This document shows positions 60,501-64,000 of a stretch of DNA of 64,000 bases, one piece after another (positions within the stretch are counted from its first letter, which is position 1; each line of letters opens with the position of its first letter). Origin of the DNA: Ophioderma brevispina (Eukaryota > Echinodermata > Ophiuroidea > Amphilepidida > Ophiodermatidae). Location of the stretch: NCBI GenBank assembly GCA_023653785.1, contig JAMKCH010044044.1, positions 1 through 64,000 on the forward strand. Reading direction: 5' to 3'. The notes beneath the pieces were generated by a model. That model saw nothing but the letters and a program-made list of their open reading frames with translations. It made no database searches and was not told the DNA's origin. A program made the translations under genes and the position numbers.

Positions 60501-60910
60501 GACGTAGGCTACCAGTAACCATTGTCATTTGAATTCCTTATACTGAATATGGGTAATTGGGTTTATAGAGTTATGTAGAAAGGACCTGTTATTGTTTCTG
60601 TGTTAGCTGGTTATTACTACATGTTTAGATGTGATAAATAAGAAACTCTTACACAGACAATAACACACTCCTTCTATATCTAGAGTACGTATACCATGTT
60701 GTACATAAAAGCAAGGGGAATCGCAACGGTGGCTGGTTATAGCGCCATTTCATAAAAGGTCACTTTTGTTTAAATTAGAGTACATATAGTGATTTACTTT
60801 CAATTGGAAACTCACCTTTGTGGAATCAATTCTACGTAGGGTAATGTCAGCTTTTCTACAAATGCTCCAAATCCCAATCGGAAATCTTTGTAATGGCGCC
60901 ATCTTCTCCA
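16131..60910 (-). CDS. itgb: Integrin beta subunit gene (16 exons recognised)
   Basis: Integrin beta chains pair with alpha chains to form cell-surface receptors for matrix or other cells and signal through a short cytoplasmic tail. Sixteen minus-strand exons in correct order encode most of the I-like domain, the hybrid domain, the I-EGF modules, the beta-tail domain, the single transmembrane helix and the proximal tail (IHDRREFQQFEKE). Splice phases between neighbouring exons agree in most cases, for example Q-S at 60816/59520, G at 18187/17047 and I-C at 16943/16297, which makes the model strong. Not found: signal peptide, PSI and MIDAS exon (probably beyond the window), the I-like exon before 32221 (IFAVT region) and the final NPxY exon. 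Exons 58369, 30783, 28722, 21065 and 20369 carry frameshifts or a stop, so it may be a pseudogene or a real gene with assembly indels. Paralog identity is undetermined. Confidence 0.9.
16605..16877. mobile_element. MITE in the 645-bp intron before the TM exon
   Basis: Ends TACAGGGTAACCCATTAAAA and, reverse complemented, TACAGGGTGACCCAATAAAA. TA flanks on both sides fit Tc1/mariner-type insertion. The 273-bp element makes up much of the intron. Confidence 0.75.
16943..17047 (-). CDS. itgb: Integrin beta exon: distal beta-tail domain
   Basis: After TTTCAG the exon reads GSQDCIFQDVDDCSFIFTY and then YYLEVRQNK, matching the DxDDC-F-FTY signature of the membrane-proximal beta-tail domain. Donor GTAAGA. 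Phase 1 joins cleanly to the next exon to give KICPRPPD. Confidence 0.93.
17142..17324. mobile_element. Palindromic MITE, copy A (~183 bp)
   Basis: TIRs of about 60 bp: ATAGACCGTATTCAATATGA and the matching end TTGAATTGGTCTAT, with CATGTTGGTGGACA in both arms. A second copy in opposite orientation is at 55636-55834. TATA at both edges fits TA-target insertion. It lies 95 bp upstream of the 17047 exon start in transcript direction. Confidence 0.85.
18187..18328 (-). CDS. itgb: Integrin beta exon: start of beta-tail domain
   Basis: Acceptor TTTCAG, then GCPGECELNAPCVQCKAFQ, then C-S-Q-C and VHVVEELARRP, donor GTAAGA. The C-x3-C-x5-C-x2-C-x-F layout is that of the I-EGF4/beta-tail junction. No frame damage. 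Confidence 0.95.
18400..19380. other. Integrin intron, nothing further recognised
   Basis: AT-rich intron sequence. The frame at 18912-19133 (-) has no domain. Confidence 0.4.
19382..19474 (-). CDS. itgb: Integrin beta exon: I-EGF4
   Basis: Reads VLCSGVGECVCGKCKCNDTD, then YGGLTCQNC, the CSGxGxCxCGxCxC module typical of I-EGF4. Acceptor TTGCCAG, donor GTAATA. Exactly 93 bp, in frame with both neighbours. Confidence 0.95.
19796..19925 (+). repeat. Dispersed repeat, uninterrupted copy
   Basis: Matches 50692-50985 (caccgcaaaaa, gcggtattt, atctaggagca, aaggcaggggtccgc, aagggatatac). This copy lacks the 150-bp insertion found at 50707 and so serves as an empty-site reference. Confidence 0.7.
19945..20070 (+). 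repeat. Dispersed 120-bp repeat (GTTGAC/ACACCGG family), copy 1
   Basis: Shares CGATTC-GTTGAC, ACATTAGTTTCACGCT, GGAGCTCGG, CGGACCATA and ACACCGG with copies at about 39360-39480 and 39553-39660. Partial copies occur near 27250-27445 and 53875-54130. Possibly a short interspersed element; no pol III box seen. Confidence 0.6.
20369..20495 (-). CDS. itgb: Integrin beta exon: I-EGF3 (frame interrupted)
   Basis: Acceptor TTGGCAG. The first frame reads SKRGSCLCNQTRE; a one-base shift near 20445 is then needed to read HYCNCTEDFIGENCNCT and IENCMSPKG, donor GTAAGT. The second part matches the I-EGF3 end (CxCxxxxxGxxCNCT...C). In the downstream frame a TGA lies just before the shift, so the indel breaks the coding sequence unless it is a sequencing error. 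Confidence 0.88.
21065..21146 (-). CDS. itgb: Integrin beta exon: I-EGF2/3 (frame interrupted)
   Basis: Reads ALGRQIYGTHCQCDNFS and then, after a one-base shift in a TTTTCTGT run, CPRIWPPVCGG, which restores the CDxFxC...CxG pattern expected at the I-EGF2/I-EGF3 border. Acceptor TTTCAG, donor GTAACA. The phase matches the following exon only with the shift. Confidence 0.88.
21420..22515 (+). repeat. Dispersed ~1-kb repeat, copy 1
   Basis: Homologous to 46440-47290 in the same orientation. Shared blocks are CGAGATATGGCTGATCA, TTTCTCACCCTGC, GGCCTATA-CTC, AGCCAATCA-AGGCC and GTTACCATGGCA. No coding sequence seen; the superfamily is unknown. Confidence 0.6.
22699..22778 (-). CDS. itgb: Integrin beta exon: I-EGF2 start
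   Basis: Reads VTDDVKECSGRGSCICGGCK, then CN. CSGRGSCxCGxCxCN is the classic I-EGF2 signature. Donor GTGAGT. Phase 2 joins to the next exon giving CNIRALGRQIYG. No frame damage. Confidence 0.95.
22826..23099. mobile_element. hAT-type MITE with 8-bp target duplication
   Basis: Ends CAGGGCCGTAGGCAGGA and (reverse complement) CAGGCCCGTAACGCA. Perfect 8-bp duplications ACCACGCA occur at 22818-22825 and 23100-23107. Long G- and C-runs lie just inside both ends; the 274-bp interior is non-coding. Confidence 0.9.
23110..23407 (-). repeat. tRNA-derived SINE
   Basis: Read on the minus strand, the head GAGCCATGTGGTCTAGTGG has a good box A (TGGTCTAGTGG), followed after about 40 nt by a box-B-like GAGTTCGAGCC. 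The body (AATACTTAGTCTCAATTGCT, then TCGTTGACGCCC) matches a second copy at about 59070-59305. The 'AACxAxGCAxTTGAGATTAAGTAT' type segment is common in tRNA-derived SINEs. Confidence 0.7.
23408..24089. other. Integrin intron, nothing further recognised
   Basis: No supported feature. Confidence 0.35.
24090..28075. mobile_element. ~4-kb element with ~400-bp terminal inverted repeats
   Basis: The left arm (about 24236-24650) and right arm (about 27655-28040) are inverted copies sharing CACACCTATTTA, GGCGGCCATCTTG, CATAACTCGAGTT, TTGGTGCCAAAAC, GGCAGCCATTTTG and TCTCCATTTAACTAGTC. The interior (24.65-27.65 kb) has only broken frames. One plus-strand frame near 26500 reads KPVMTTLPPSPDAVFHLVK, resembling the TLPPAPExLLxLV segment of the CXC-family gene at 4.6-5.4 kb, so both may be relics of one element family (inference). 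It sits in the integrin intron between the 28.7- and 22.7-kb exons. Confidence 0.65.
28076..28720. other. Integrin intron, nothing further recognised
   Basis: No supported feature. Confidence 0.35.
28722..28848 (-). CDS. itgb: Integrin beta exon: I-EGF1 (frame interrupted)
   Basis: Acceptor CTTTTCAG. The first frame reads GYGHGTGERVCGGCL; after a shift, CDEG; after a second shift, WSGVRCDCDREEAEGIDQG. Together they follow the NGTxxCGxCxCxxGxxGxxCxC pattern of I-EGF1. Two compensating one-base changes are needed, and the first cysteine of the module is not visible. A GTATAT donor is likely, with GTATAG as the alternative, so the 3' edge is uncertain. Confidence 0.75.
28876..29219. mobile_element. 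Short inverted-repeat element (possible MITE)
   Basis: Ends CTGACTCAGAG and CTCTGAGTCAG are an 11-bp perfect inverted repeat 344 bp apart. It starts 28 bp upstream of the I-EGF1 exon. The TIR is short, so it could be chance. Confidence 0.35.
29422..29506 (-). CDS. itgb: Integrin beta exon: end of hybrid domain
   Basis: Reads IWYRYTSSMQELTVVVHPIC, then KCDAFQ, matching the ELxVxVxxxCxC strand that closes the hybrid domain. Acceptor GTTTTAG, donor GTAAGA. It joins in phase 0 to the preceding exon. Confidence 0.88.
29520..30780. other. Integrin intron with A-rich run
   Basis: A ~60-nt poly(A) run lies at about 30523-30590. It could be the tail of a retro-inserted sequence, but no element body is recognisable upstream. 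Overlapping frames at 29626-30013 have no domain. Confidence 0.45.
30783..30984 (-). CDS. itgb: Integrin beta exon: hybrid domain (frame interrupted)
   Basis: Acceptor TATGCAG. The first frame reads NITSAVKIEDGAPAGFDITY, SADC and GVSECSG; after a one-base shift near 30872 it continues VGRQHLILDITMNQSAC to DVIQ, donor GTTAGT. The order (GFxxxYxAxC...CSG...VxFDIxxxxxxC) is that of the hybrid domain after the I-like domain. In the first frame a TAG follows directly after the shift. Confidence 0.88.
32132..32221 (-). CDS. itgb: Integrin beta exon: end of I-like domain
   Basis: Reads DLPKFFHEALVARLTDDSSN, then IVDLVQEIYK, matching the LSxDSSNIVxLIxxAY helix at the end of the beta I-like domain. 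Acceptor CCACCAG, donor GTAAGT, 90 bp, no damage. Confidence 0.95.
32981..33057 (-). tRNA. tRNA-like sequence (degenerate, Thr-AGT-like)
   Basis: On the minus strand a 77-nt segment starts GTGCCTT, has a D arm TAGCTCATTTGGCAAGAGC, an anticodon stem CCGTG/TACGG with loop CTAGTAA (anticodon AGT), and GGTTCGAG in the T-loop position. The T stem does not pair well and the 3' acceptor strand (AAGCGCAC) has an extra base. It is probably a tRNA pseudogene or SINE head rather than a working tRNA. Confidence 0.4.
33058..34347. other. Integrin intron, simple repeats only
   Basis: A short GA run lies at about 33199-33212. No gene or element boundary recognised. Confidence 0.35.
34348..35264 (+). repeat. 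Tandem duplication (two ~360-bp copies, 563-bp period) with internal hairpin
   Basis: Copy 1 (34348-34710) and copy 2 (34911-35264) share ATTTACGGGTGTCTTCAGCT, GTGCGCCATAGACCAACGTG, CGCTGATTAAACCGTGCTTC and ATGCAACTCTTCCAAT. Each contains an inverted repeat. In copy 1 it is perfect: TTACGGAATAAAGCTCA against TGAGCTTTATTCCGTAA, extended by GTGATATTTT-ACC arms. Copy 2 has two base losses in the left arm. A T-run lies between the copies. Confidence 0.85.
35263..35401. mobile_element. MITE (~140 bp)
   Basis: Inverted ends AATACAATTTTTGCA and (reverse complement) AATACAATTTTTTGCA, with CACATGAGTTT and GACAAAA in both arms. It abuts copy 2 of the tandem duplication. Confidence 0.75.
35559..37050. 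mobile_element. TTAA element, copy 1, carrying nested insertions
   Basis: The left end TTAAGCAATTTAGCACATG, followed by GAAGAGCGCCCCC, and the right part (36609 to about 37030) match, in opposite orientation, the shorter element at 56669-57207. The interior 36034-36612 is a separate TTAA element; 35660-36030 is also absent from the short copy and may be another insertion. The far right end is degraded. Confidence 0.7.
36034..36612. mobile_element. Nested TTAA MITE (~580 bp)
   Basis: Begins TTAAAGCGACATACTGTATA and ends, reverse complemented, TTAAGCGACTTAATGGTATA. The arms of about 130 bp share CAGACATAATGAAAAGG and TTTACATTC. The equivalent position in the 56.7-kb host copy has a single TTAA in GGTTAAGCTCGAAAATG, which acts as an empty site. 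A related copy is at 61459-61980. Confidence 0.85.
37675..37744 (-). CDS. Possible cysteine-rich (TNFR-like) exon
   Basis: Between acceptor ATACCAG and donor GTTGAG a minus-strand frame reads CKECEVCPGPISDIISSQCS. The CxxCxxCPxG...C spacing resembles a TNF-receptor cysteine-rich repeat. It lies inside the large integrin intron, same strand, with no second exon recognised nearby. Chance is possible at this length. Confidence 0.25.
37760..38990. other. Integrin intron, nothing further recognised
   Basis: No supported feature. Confidence 0.35.
38996..39203. mobile_element. hAT-like MITE with G/C runs
   Basis: Ends CCCGTGGCGTACCAG and (reverse complement) CAGTGGCGTAACAG are related inverted repeats, with long G- and C-runs inside. 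Flanks CCGCACGG and CCGCACGC suggest an imperfect 8-bp target duplication. Overlapping open frames on both strands here come from the G/C runs. Confidence 0.6.
39355..39665 (+). repeat. Dispersed 120-bp repeat, copies 2 and 3 in tandem
   Basis: Two head-to-tail copies (about 39360-39480 and 39553-39660) share GTTGACTCTTCGCG, ACATTAGTTTCAC, GGAGCTCG, GCCGGAC and ACACCGG/ACAACGG. The 137-codon frame over this stretch is attributed to the repeat. Confidence 0.6.
39700..41880. other. Integrin intron, nothing recognised except a C-run
   Basis: A poly(C) run lies at about 41039-41058. The frames at 40165-40470 (-), 40327-40575 (+) and 41100-41342 (-) have no recognisable domain. Confidence 0.35.
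41884..42627. mobile_element. Foldback element built from inverted short repeats
   Basis: Terminal inverted repeats CGGTTTATGGAAGCAACAGG and (reverse complement) CGGTTTATGGAATCACCAGT, each followed by a TGTATCACTT stretch. Inside, a degenerate unit of about 45-50 bp (CGTTATTTGGGGTTCAGCTT, then TTATCTCCAGATAAGGA) is repeated about a dozen times. Units left of about 42120 run in one orientation and those to the right in the other, so the element is a large imperfect palindrome. No coding sequence. Confidence 0.85.
42760..42850 (+). repeat. Short dispersed repeat shared with 53975-54065
   Basis: Shares CGCATCATTTGT-type sequence, TTCAGCACTG, TCGTCTACAAG and GTCACGGTTTATT with 53975-54065 in the same orientation. 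Confidence 0.5.
42985..44860 (+). repeat. Segmental duplication, copy 1 (contains TRIM pseudogene)
   Basis: Homologous to 48945-50690 plus 52100-52240. Matches begin at ATTTCAGCT-TCAACACTTGTT, run through the TRIM sequence, continue with GGAGTGAATAGACACCTTA and ATATTTCATAAT, and resume after the insertions in the other copy at AATGAATAATAT and AAAATATCGG. Confidence 0.8.
43307..44418 (+). pseudogene. TRIM-like pseudogene, duplicate of the 49.3-kb gene
   Basis: The start (ATGGAGTCAAATCAACTAG) and most of the length match the 49313 gene, but the frame breaks inside the RING region and again in the B-boxes and coiled coil. Recognisable pieces are KNKSLECPIC, ELHDTLITDAKVMCGCHQ and, in other frames, RLNTSVKHATT-type shadows. 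Cysteines of the RING centre and first B-box are lost. Too many indels for sequencing error alone, given that the sister copy is nearly intact. Confidence 0.88.
44861..46439. other. Integrin intron, nothing recognised
   Basis: AT-rich sequence without supported features. Confidence 0.35.
46440..47290 (+). repeat. Dispersed ~1-kb repeat, copy 2
   Basis: Homologous to 21420-22515. The ends GGTATCCCGTTG near 46452 and ACGGGATAACCGTTG near 47255 are similar inverted sequences, suggesting a TIR element. Confidence 0.55.
47500..48500. mobile_element. ~1-kb foldback element
   Basis: Arms 47520-47815 and 48210-48460 are inverted copies with GGTTTTGATGGTT-type sequence, GACCTGCT-ATTCC, TTTTGCATCCTTGAGCATTT, TATAGACATGTTCATCTGG and CCTTTTTTAATCC in either orientation. 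The middle (47816-48209) is unique. Non-coding. Confidence 0.75.
48945..50690 (+). repeat. Segmental duplication, copy 2 (contains TRIM gene)
   Basis: Counterpart of 42985-44860, including about 360 bp of upstream sequence, which argues for duplication of genomic DNA rather than two retrocopies. Further homology resumes at about 52110 after two mobile-element insertions. Confidence 0.8.
49313..50415 (+). CDS. TRIM-like RING/B-box/coiled-coil protein (one frameshift)
   Basis: Likely E3 ubiquitin ligase of the TRIM/RBCC type. Residues 19-59 form a C3HC4 RING (C19, C22, C35, H37, C40, C43, C56, C59). Residues 100-138 hold a first B-box-like zinc module (C100, C102, C114, C117, C122) and 164-198 a B-box2 (C164, H167, C176, C179, C184, C187, H192, H198). 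Charged heptad sequence from about 201 to 300 is a coiled coil. The first frame stops at 50236. One extra A in the GAAAAATGG run at about 50193 would continue into a second frame ending PPCCLL at 50415, about 370 residues in total; the homologous pseudogene also covers this tail. No NHL, filamin or SPRY domain is present. It is intronless and nested in an integrin intron on the opposite strand. The start ATG has A at -3. Confidence 0.9.
50707..50856. mobile_element. hAT-type MITE with 8-bp duplication and paralogous empty site
   Basis: Ends GGTAGACGTTTCATATAGAA and its exact inverse, with near-perfect arms of about 45 bp reaching AGAGGTATT. Flanked by AAAAAGTG at 50699-50706 and 50857-50864. 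The related repeat at 19796 has the same flanking sequence without the insert, confirming the insertion. Confidence 0.95.
50983..52029. mobile_element. Tc1/mariner-like element, non-autonomous (~1.05 kb)
   Basis: Ends TACAGACTGTCCCCAAAAAT and (reverse complement) TACAGATTGTCCCAAAAATA, each followed by ATACAATC, with TA at both edges. Such CTGTCCCAAAAATAT ends are usual for Tc1/mariner relatives. The interior has small frames (51306-51715) without DDE motifs, so it is non-autonomous or decayed. Confidence 0.8.
52354..52730 (+). repeat. Tandem duplication, unit ~197 bp
   Basis: AAGCATTGTACTTATTTGTT at 52354 and AAGCATTGTACCTATTTGTT at 52551 each start a unit running through GCAAACGTTAAAGTTGAAGT and GTGCACATGATCAGCAAA to TTTACATTATAATT. 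Confidence 0.9.
52751..54818. other. Integrin intron; GT microsatellite
   Basis: A (GT)n tract lies at about 54473-54546. The segment 53975-54065 is the partner of 42760-42850. Frame 53474-53755 (-) contains SIGQFLHMLE, discussed under rejected items. Otherwise nothing recognised. Confidence 0.5.
54821..55354. mobile_element. mariner-type MITE (~530 bp)
   Basis: Left end CAGGGTGAGTCAAAAAAGAA, then GTACAAC; the right end, reverse complemented, is TACAGAGTGAGTAAAACAAG, then TACAAC. No transposase. It lies in the integrin intron about 160 bp downstream of the 55515 exon end. Confidence 0.75.
55515..55592 (-). CDS. itgb: Integrin beta exon: I-like domain (LGGIV..NDG.CHL)
   Basis: Reads LGGIVTRNDGRCHLDEFGEY and then TESLSM, donor GTAAAT, matching the KLGGIVxPNDGxCHL stretch of the beta I-like domain. 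It joins in phase 0 to the exon at 57338. Confidence 0.96.
55636..55834. mobile_element. Palindromic MITE, copy B (~199 bp)
   Basis: Same family as 17142-17324, opposite orientation: ATAGACCGTATTCAATAG at one end, ATTGATTACGGTCTAT at the other. It sits 44 bp upstream of the acceptor of the 55592 exon. Confidence 0.88.
55835..56668. other. Integrin intron, nothing recognised
   Basis: No supported feature. Confidence 0.35.
56669..57207. mobile_element. TTAA MITE, intact copy (~540 bp)
   Basis: Ends TTAAAGCAATAATGGCACAT and (reverse complement) TTAAAGCAATATTAGCACAT, each followed by GAGCGCCCC. It matches the outer element at 35559-37050 in opposite orientation and lacks the nested insertions seen there. 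Confidence 0.88.
57338..57421 (-). CDS. itgb: Integrin beta exon: I-like domain (GWR..TDD.FH.AGDG)
   Basis: Reads DQIGWRKHARHLLLYATDDS, then FHTAGDGL, matching IGWRNxxRLLVxxTDxxFHxAGDG, a core strand and helix of the I-like domain. Acceptor ATACAG, donor GTAAGA, 84 bp, no damage. Confidence 0.97.
57430..58368. other. Integrin intron, nothing recognised
   Basis: Frame 57751-58005 (-) has no domain and is not called. Confidence 0.35.
58369..58456 (-). CDS. itgb: Integrin beta exon: I-like domain (damaged)
   Basis: After CACAG the sequence reads INHKIDAIS, then with a one-base shift ANLE, a TGA, and SGGRMDALIQAQSV. This follows the xISxNLDxPEGGxDAxMQAxVC segment, in the right place between the 59.4- and 57.3-kb exons. 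Both the shift and the stop would end translation if real. The donor is uncertain (GTACGG or GTATAT). The usual cysteine at the end is not visible. Confidence 0.75.
58457..59060. other. Integrin intron, nothing major recognised
   Basis: A cluster of ACTCTTT words on both strands at about 58790-58870 and a T-run near 58890. No gene. Confidence 0.35.
59070..59305 (-). repeat. tRNA-derived SINE, second copy
   Basis: Minus-strand copy of the 23.1-kb SINE: AGAGCACGTGTGGTCCTTGG head and GATACTTAATCTCAACTGCC body. Boxes A and B are degenerate. Confidence 0.6.
59421..59520 (-). CDS. itgb: Integrin beta exon: I-like domain (C..C.PPFGFR)
   Basis: Reads YEDPCAAEDLKCVPPFGFRN, then IVPLTSNTTRFS, matching NPCxxxxxxCxPPFxFRxxLxLTxxxxxF, including the specificity-loop disulfide pair. 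Acceptor GTCACAG, donor GTATGT. Phase 2 joins to the exon at 60816 (I-P-Q-S). Confidence 0.97.
59530..60810. other. Integrin intron, nothing recognised
   Basis: No supported feature. Confidence 0.35.
60816..60910 (-). CDS. itgb: Integrin beta exon: I-like domain (DFRLGFGAFVEK)
   Basis: Reads KDFRLGFGAFVEKLTLPYVE, then LIPQ, matching SDFRIGFGxFVDKxxxPY of the I-like domain. Acceptor TTTGTAG after a pyrimidine tract, donor GTGAGT. The MIDAS exon (DLSxS) should precede it and was not found up to 64 kb. Confidence 0.96.
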
Positions 60911-61458
60911 CTACAAAAAAAAAAGATAAATTAACACATTATTTATTACAGTTCTTTGGTATATTCCCATTCCGGAACATCAGTAGCCACATTGCATCAT
61001 TCACACTCATGTGTGCACCCACAGACAGACAGACACATACGCATACAGACAGCCACACCCGCGCAATACCTATAATTAAATATGCCAGTTTATTCTTCTT
61101 GTGATACACTTGTGCTTCTAGATACTCAAGACAGACCAGCTCACTATTACACCTAAGACATAACTCCCACCTGGTAGTAATCTTCACGCCAAGAATGGTC
61201 ACCTTAACCCAGATTCGCACAGGACTCGGGCGCGTCAACGGCAATATGCACCGATGGAGGTTGCGGCCATTTCCAGCCTGCCAACGTGGTTTTCCATCAC
61301 AGATTGCGGACAATCCCATTCTCAATGATGCCCTACCTTTCGTCCAACTGTGTACCTAGATTCTCAAACCCCAACCAATCACAAGTGAGCTGGCCTCCAC
61401 CTTTTTACAACAATTTAACTGCTGCCTCATACGCAAAAGTCACCACGAGAGAAACGAT
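60911..61458. other. Integrin intron, nothing recognised
   Basis: Frame 60939-61325 (-) spans a CA-rich stretch and shows no domain. Confidence 0.35.
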
Positions 61459-61980
61459 TTAAGGGACACAATGTCATGCAATAATGCAACAGAATAAAAG
61501 GACCCTAATGAAAAAACCTTTTCCACCAATTTTAACACAAATTTGGGTTATTTTACATTTGTAAAAAAAGGGAAAGTAATTTTTTAAGCTTCACTTTCTT
61601 AATCCAAGGAGGCTGACATTACTCCCAGCATTTTATATCAACTTTGACAGCTGCCGTCATCAGCTCACAGACCATTGATCTTGAATATTGTTAATCCCAG
61701 CTAGTCCACCTTCACTTTCCGATCACTATTTACTACAAGCCGGATACAATGTCTGAATCCTGGTTTGAATGCTTTTGAATTGTGCATAAACATGCTAGAT
61801 CTGGTTAGGATTTCAACACCTTGATTTTCGTGGCCGGAATGCCACACTGCCACTAACTCTTGCTGTTTTACTGTTTTTTACAGAAGGTAAACAACCAAAT
61901 TTTTTAAATTGTGAAGTGGGTTCAGTAAGGGTCCATTTCATTATTCGAAATATTTTTTCATGCCATTTTGTCCCCTTTAA
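61459..61980. mobile_element. TTAA MITE related to the nested 36.0-kb element
   Basis: Begins TTAAGGGACACAATGTCATG and ends, reverse complemented, TTAAAGGGGACAAAATGGCATG. The arms share AAAGGACCC, AATTTGG and GTTTAC words with 36034-36612, and GAGCTGATGAC-GCAGCTGTCA lies in the middle. Confidence 0.75.
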
Positions 61981-63190
61981 ATTCTCAGCTATTATGTCTT
62001 TTGTACTTTTTTCCTATAATTCATGTTGAACATTTATTGAAGAAAGTGACTTTGCTGTAACATCATGTTCACAACAATATTTTCTAATTTCCCAAAGAGG
62101 GTGCTTTTCGCTTGCACAATTTTTATGAGGCAGCTGTAATGGTAGGGCTTAGCCTTAAAATGCCTAATTTCACGTCGAAATTTTGATGCCATATTCTAGT
62201 TTTTCAAACATCGTTTTCCATTTAAGATATGTTATCTTCAGTCGTTCGCTGAAGAGATACACACGCGTGGTGCTCCTTTATACATGAGATTGTGTAAGGT
62301 TTATCGTTAGGAGCAAATCGCCCTTAGGTGATTCTAAGGTCACTTCTTAATCAAACAAGTGTTTTACGTAGTCTGGCCAAGCTCAATATAATAACTCAAT
62401 TTCTACGCCAATATGAGGCTTGCGATATTTAGACTAACACTGTCCAAATGAATTATGTCAATAGAAGATACGGATCTTTTACTTACATTTCTTGATTTCC
62501 ATCGATGAGAATATCCCAAAATAGAATATTTCTCTTGTTGTTAAAATGACAATTGGGGGTACAAAGAAAGCACACCAATCCATTGAGTGGTATTAACCTG
62601 AGGTGGCTTGGATGTACGCAAGCACTTCCTTCACAGACTTTCTGGATATTAACCTTCTATGCAGTAATACTTCTCCAATTAAGTATACGACTGCGACAAC
62701 AAATGATGGGTTGCCATTTGAGGGCACTGGACTTCTTTTAAGTCAGTTTGGTACCGGGCTTCGTTGAACACTGTTTTTCGTGATCGTAGGGGGCGATCCT
62801 CAGTCATACTAGTTGGCATTTTATTATGCATCCTTTGATGTTTATCAACAGGGATTGTTTCTGTGTTGTGTTAAGCTTCTTTGTGATTCCCGCGTAAAAA
62901 TAATGCTTTATAGTGCGTAAAAGACCACCACTTTTTTGCTGGGTTAATACTTGATTGTAGACAACAAAAACCATGTTTATATTACACAGATTGAATACTT
63001 AATTTTACTTACCCACTTTCGAAAGACAGCAGTTCGATCATAAAACCTCGAAGTGTCTAATTTTTCCAACAGACTGCACTCTTTCATCTTTTCTTTCGAT
63101 CTTAATTGCTCTTTCCTCTTCAACTTATCTCACATGCTCTTGCCTACTTTCACGTCAAGGCAATCTTCTTACTTTAATAAAGTACTGTGT
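61981..63190. other. Nothing recognised
   Basis: A minus-strand stretch near 62468-62535 has plausible splice signals but no recognisable domain. Confidence 0.3.
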
Positions 63191-63192
63191 TT

Positions 63193-63398
63193 CTCACATT
63201 GCTTCTCCAATTTTGATTTTGAATTTCCCTAAGCTATATCGATACTGAAGACCGCAATTGTCACCAAATCCTTCAATGGATATACGAGAGCAAACGTCCC
63301 CTTTTAGCACGAAGAGGTCGTGGCAAGTTCGATCGACACATTTATCTCCCTGCGTGACCAAAACATTGTTGCTTACCGCACCGTTTATTCCTCTTCAG
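63193..63398 (-). CDS. Unassigned cysteine-rich open frame
   Basis: A minus-strand frame of about 68 codons reads GINGAVSNNVLVTQGDKCVD, then RTCHDLFVLKGDVCSRISIE and GFGDNCG. Four cysteines and a consensus-like acceptor (TCACGCAG) just before GDKC suggest an extracellular exon. I cannot place it in integrin beta or another family; an ADAM-type cysteine-rich region was considered without real support. The donor is unclear. It is on the integrin strand, upstream. Confidence 0.22.
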
Positions 63399-63419
63399 CA
63401 GTTGAAGGGCTACAGCTGA

Positions 63420-64000
63420 AGTTTAAGGCAAGCGACTTAGTGCTGGGCGGTATCTCATGGGAGTGATACCCTATCCGTTAATTCGATAATAGACACAGTA
63501 TAACAAGTATCAACTGAAAAGGTTGTCCTCAGTGGGACTGCTAATATGTCATGAAAGAGAGATCATCTCGCCTATCTGTTAGTGTGGAATGGTGGGCAAT
63601 TTTCGACATCGTCATTATAAACGAAACAAATAGTGTCTATTTATGCTAGTCCCAAAGTCAGGTCTTAAAGTAGCTAAAGAAAGGAGCACTTCTACAAAAT
63701 GAGCAAGTTGAATGAAGGAACTACATATTAACCCTTGAGAGGGGTATCCTGATAAAAGGTTTGACTGCCAGGCAAAGGACGTATAACTTGGGGTATTCTT
63801 ACAACAGCTAATTGACATACATCCATCCTGCTAGTTTGGGCGCTTATGATGATTAAGGCACTTTAGTTCTACACATGCACGTGTCGGACAGGTGTTTACA
63901 TAATACAGGCTATTCAAAACTGTTAAGACGTAGTACCCGAAGGACGTTACCTTAAGTTATAGGTACTCTTGTAACAATTGTACCACTAGTTTTGTAAGCC
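63420..64000. other. Nothing recognised
   Basis: No supported feature to the end of the window. Confidence 0.3.

Noticed and set aside
1..64000. CRISPR arrays, operons, riboswitches, bacterial promoters or terminators
   Set aside because: Looked for; the sequence is clearly metazoan nuclear DNA and shows none.

Overview
This is eukaryotic, AT-rich, intron- and repeat-rich DNA, most likely from a marine invertebrate and probably a deuterostome (echinoderm or hemichordate type). The evidence is a metazoan integrin beta gene with phase-conserved introns, an intron-poor RING/B-box TRIM gene, and many short terminal-inverted-repeat (TIR) elements and tRNA-derived SINEs. The species cannot be fixed from the sequence. 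There is no operon structure and there are no bacterial genes; most open frames over 60 codons are chance.

The backbone is one large integrin beta-subunit gene on the minus strand. I recovered 16 exons from about 60.9 kb down to 16.1 kb by reading conserved domain sequence between AG acceptors and GT donors. In transcript order they encode the beta I-like (A) domain (60.8, 59.4, 58.4, 57.3, 55.5, 32.1 kb), the hybrid domain (30.8, 29.4 kb), the I-EGF modules (28.7, 22.7, 21.1, 20.4, 19.4 kb), the beta-tail domain (18.2, 16.9 kb), and the transmembrane helix with the proximal cytoplasmic segment (16.1 kb). The 5' part (signal peptide, PSI domain, MIDAS exon), one I-like exon expected between 55.5 and 32.2 kb, and the last NPxY exon were not found. 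Five exons need single-base shifts, or carry a stop, to keep the family reading frame. Either the assembly keeps uncorrected indels or the gene is decaying.

The largest intron (32.2-55.5 kb) holds, on the opposite strand, a TRIM-like gene (49.3-50.4 kb) with one frameshift in an A-run. A decayed duplicate of it lies at 43.3-44.4 kb, inside a duplicated block of about 1.7 kb or more. The same intron holds foldback elements, a Tc1/mariner-like element, hAT-type and TTAA-type MITEs, and a possible TNFR-like cysteine-rich exon.

The left part (0-16 kb) is mainly repetitive. It has a 1.2-kb TIR element, hairpins, a decayed gene of the uncharacterised GCDTTSAIYGQGK / CXC family (4.6-5.4 kb), a 2.8-kb tandem array of palindromic ~85-bp units with a ~200-bp spacer (5.4-8.2 kb), and a 1.35-kb polypyrimidine domain (9.55-10.9 kb). 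The right end (61-64 kb) holds another TTAA element and an unassigned cysteine-rich open frame.

Several insertions can be proved from the sequence alone, by 8-bp target duplications or by an empty site in another copy of the host repeat: 14.1 kb, 22.8 kb, 36.0 kb and 50.7 kb. All calls come from reading the sequence; no alignment or database search was run.
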